33,561 nt of DNA from Myxococcales bacterium (GTDB taxonomy: Bacteria; Myxococcota_A; Polyangia; Polyangiales; Houyiibacteriaceae): positions 1-33,561 of the forward strand of contig JAHEEE010000042.1 of NCBI GenBank assembly GCA_024640845.1, in the 5' to 3' direction. A program made the position numbers and the translations under genes. Of the stretch, positions 31,923 through 33,561 are shown piece after piece. The notes beneath the pieces were generated by a model that did not search any database, had not been told where the DNA came from, and saw nothing but the letters and a program-made list of their open reading frames with translations. Within the stretch, counting starts at the first letter, position 1. Each line of letters begins with the position of its first letter.

Positions 31923-33139
31923 AAGCTCTCTTCGAGAGGCACCGGAATCGGGTTGGGTAAATCCGTGTATCGCTGCAGGTCGCTCGGCGTGCAGTCGGCC
32001 GGAAGCAGACTCGGGCTGTCGAGCTGGACCGAGCGGCAGCACCGATCGAATGCGGGCTCGGGCCCTGATTGGGGTCCCGTGCCAGCACACGGATCCGGAA
32101 TCGGCAGCTCGACCGGCGCGATGGTCTCGGCGATACGGGCGCGTACACCCTGGAAGCTGAAGGCCACGCTGCTCGCGGTACATTGGTCATCGGGGGTCCC
32201 GAGCGTCGGATCGATGCGCAGGTCGAGGTTGTCGGTCAACAGACTCGTCACGCTGCCGCGAAACCCTTCATCACAGATCCCGAGCGGTTCCAGGGTCGCC
32301 ACCAGGTCGCCGGCCGAGAACCGCCCTGCAAGCAGCCCCTTTTCGAGGGTTTGCCCGTCTTCGCTGATGTCAGCGATGAGGTAGCCGTCGAGCGATAGCC
32401 AGAAGCTCCCTGGGCCGGTGAGGAACACGAACGTCGTCGCCGTGTCCACGGGAAGGACGACGCGCCCATTGCTGATGTAAGCGTCGGTCTTCCACACGAG
32501 CGGATACCGAATGTCGCCTGCAACGAGGCTTCCTGGATCCACGAAGAAGATGTCGTCGCCATCCCACGCCGGAGGTGGGGCTTCCTCGGCCGCCCCGGGC
32601 AACATCAACGTCGCGCCCTCGGGTCCGTCCCACTCGAACCCGGTGACGTCGTCCGCAGAGGTCCCATCGACGGCGGAAACCACCGACACGTCGACCTTCG
32701 CGTCATTCGGTGTGCCGTTCCATTCACGCAGCCGGAGCAGAACGGTGCCGAAACCGAGTCCCTGATTCAACGCGATGTTGTCCTCGAGGCACGCGATCAG
32801 ACCCACGACCGTTGGCAGAACGTTCTGGCCGAAGGAGTTATCGATGCCCTTGTCGCCGTCGAGCGTCGGGCGGCCGTTTGCTGCCACGCACTCGGCGGGG
32901 CCGTCCACGGATGCGGTATTCATGCCGTCGAGATCGAGTCCGAATCGGCGCCAGCGGTCGCCTGCCTGGTCGAGGGAGATGTTACGGAACGCGAAGGTTG
33001 CCTCGACATCGTCGGTCGACTTGCTCGTGCTCGCCGGCGGTCGGTCGGGGACCCCTGCAAGGCTCTGAGTCATCAGGCTCGGGTCGTAGACACTGCAGGC
33101 CTGAGAGACGAGCAGCAGAAGCGTGAGCTGTGGTTTCAT
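31919..33139 (-). CDS. Secreted, possibly lipid-anchored protein of unknown function
   Basis: The 406-residue protein starts MKPQLTLLLLVSQACSVYDPSL. The signal is hydrophobic and ends at a Cys, but SQAC is a weak lipobox, so lipidation is uncertain. The mature part is acidic and beta-rich, with DGDKGIDNSFGQNVLPTVVG, LLRLREWNGTPNDAKVDVSVV in parts, FVDPGSLVAGDIRY, and a DLDG-like segment that may bind calcium. The C-terminal third has several Cys (GICDEGF, DDQCTAS, DPCAGTG, DRCCRS), probably disulfides. The DNSFG-type block reminds me of myxobacterial surface lipoproteins; no function is known to me. ATG at 33139. A promoter and a CRP-like site lie upstream (33182-33230). Confidence 0.75.
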   Translation of the reverse strand: MKPQLTLLLLVSQACSVYDPSLMTQSLAGVPDRPPASTSKSTDDVEATFAFRNISLDQAGDRWRRFGLDLDGMNTASVDGPAECVAANGRPTLDGDKGIDNSFGQNVLPTVVGLIACLEDNIALNQGLGFGTVLLRLREWNGTPNDAKVDVSVVSAVDGTSADDVTGFEWDGPEGATLMLPGAAEEAPPPAWDGDDIFFVDPGSLVAGDIRYPLVWKTDAYISNGRVVLPVDTATTFVFLTGPGSFWLSLDGYLIADISEDGQTLEKGLLAGRFSAGDLVATLEPLGICDEGFRGSVTSLLTDNLDLRIDPTLGTPDDQCTASSVAFSFQGVRARIAETIAPVELPIPDPCAGTGPQSGPEPAFDRCCRSVQLDSPSLLPADCTPSDLQRYTDLPNPIPVPLEESF

Positions 33140-33181
33140 CGTTCCAGCGCGGCCGGCCGAATCCATCGATACCGCTTCACT

Positions 33182-33209
33182 ACAATATAACAGTATCAAA
33201 GGATTTCAA
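33182..33209 (-). promoter_or_regulatory. Candidate AT-rich promoter of the secreted-protein gene
   Basis: TTGAAA (33209-33204) and TATTGT (33187-33182) are 16 bp apart on the minus strand, in the only AT-rich tract of the region. A TATATT overlaps the -10 as an alternative. The predicted start near 33175 gives a 5' leader of about 36 bases. Confidence 0.45.
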
Positions 33210-33214
33210 CAGAC

Positions 33215-33230
33215 TGTGAGAGATCTCACA
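33215..33230. promoter_or_regulatory. Perfect CRP/FNR-family consensus dyad TGTGA-N6-TCACA
   Basis: TGTGAGAGATCTCACA contains both CRP half-sites at exact spacing. Its centre is about 47 bp upstream of the predicted start of the secreted-protein gene, between typical activator positions. It overlaps the stop codon of the BASS transporter gene. Whether this organism's Crp-like regulator uses this consensus is unknown. Confidence 0.45.
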
Positions 33231-33561
33231 AATCTGGGGATGCCACCGCAGGGCTACGCCGCGACCACCACGCCGCGCACGCACTCCCGATGATGCAGTG
33301 GGTGATGGCCGATATCGCGCTCGGGATCGCCGTGAGCGGATTCGCGAAGTGCGCTTGCGCCAGCACCGCCCCGAGACCTGAGTTCTGCATACCCACCTCG
33401 ATCGCGGTGGTCCGCGCGACGCTCTGGTCGCCCGAGCGCCACGCGGCAAGCAGATACCCGAGGACAAAGCCGAGTGTATGCGTCGTCACCACCGCGCCGA
33501 GCAAGGACAACCCGGAGTCGAGGACCGCGGCCTTTTGAGCGCCGAGGATCGCTGCGACGAT
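33226..33561 (-). CDS. BASS-family (bile acid:sodium symporter-like) transporter, 3' part
   Basis: The frame is open to the window edge, so the N-terminal part is missing; 111 residues are visible. They match the last membrane helices of Na+-coupled BASS transporters: VAAILGAQKAAVLDSGLSLLGAVV, HTLGFVLGYLLAAWRSG, then the hallmark ARTTAIEVGMQNSGLGAVLAQAHF (in parts), where GMQNSGL sits in the discontinuous helix near the sodium and substrate site. The tail is SAISAITHCIIGSACAAWW. It would import an organic acid with sodium; the substrate is unknown. The start codon is outside the window. Confidence 0.9.
   Translation of the reverse strand: MVAAILGAQKAAVLDSGLSLLGAVVTTHTLGFVLGYLLAAWRSGDQSVARTTAIEVGMQNSGLGAVLAQAHFANPLTAIPSAISAITHCIIGSACAAWWSRRSPAVASPDL

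Noticed and set aside
1-33561. CRISPR array, tRNA, rRNA, prophage or full insertion sequence
   Set aside because: No regularly spaced repeats, no cloverleaf with a CCA-end pattern that I could recognise, and no transposase, integrase or phage structural gene.

Overview
The window is high-GC, densely coded chromosomal DNA from a Gram-negative bacterium. Myxococcota or a related former deltaproteobacterium is my best guess. The reasons are several lipobox proteins and an outer-membrane-type barrel, many GTG/TTG starts, a SUF operon of SufU type under an Rrf2 regulator, paired acyl-CoA dehydrogenases, GT-C glycosyltransferases and unknown lipoproteins. This placement is inference from protein style; there is no rRNA. 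I saw no phage, CRISPR, tRNA or complete insertion sequence.

Layout: the 3' part of recR, then a secreted barrel-like protein (3-1223). A leftward block holds alaS, a double DsbA/HCCA-isomerase-like protein and an acidic protein (5710-1236); recN diverges from alaS. The 3' ends of recN and a DUF4442 gene meet inside a nested palindromic element (7467-7610). Next come an adjacent pair of acyl-CoA dehydrogenases (8318-10623), an Ala/Glu-rich lipoprotein with a clear terminator, a discoidin-like plus GT-C membrane protein, and an enoyl-CoA hydratase/isomerase. Between 14513 and 15344 lies a compact unit. It has a promoter, a 17-codon reading frame rich in aromatic residues, mutually exclusive antiterminator and terminator hairpins, and then a TrpG/PabA-like protein that has lost its catalytic cysteine. 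A tandem gamma-glutamylcyclotransferase-like fusion, a second long palindrome, a zinc-finger-like unknown, a lipoprotein, a DUF2236 oxygenase and two divergent GT-C glycosyltransferases follow.

The right third is iron-sulfur cluster assembly. An Rrf2 regulator, sufB, sufC, sufD, sufS, sufU and a SufT/MIP18 gene form one leftward operon (29133-23079) with overlapping or nearly touching ends. A site matching 20 of 25 positions of the IscR type 1 consensus lies just downstream of a TTGACA promoter. Beyond it are a tandem universal stress protein, a second class I cysteine desulfurase and an IscA-type carrier on the other strand. A secreted protein and the 3' part of a BASS-family transporter close the window.

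The most unusual candidates are the attenuator-like leader before the inactive amidotransferase homologue, the IscR-like operator, and the palindromic element that supplies the last seven codons of the DUF4442 gene.
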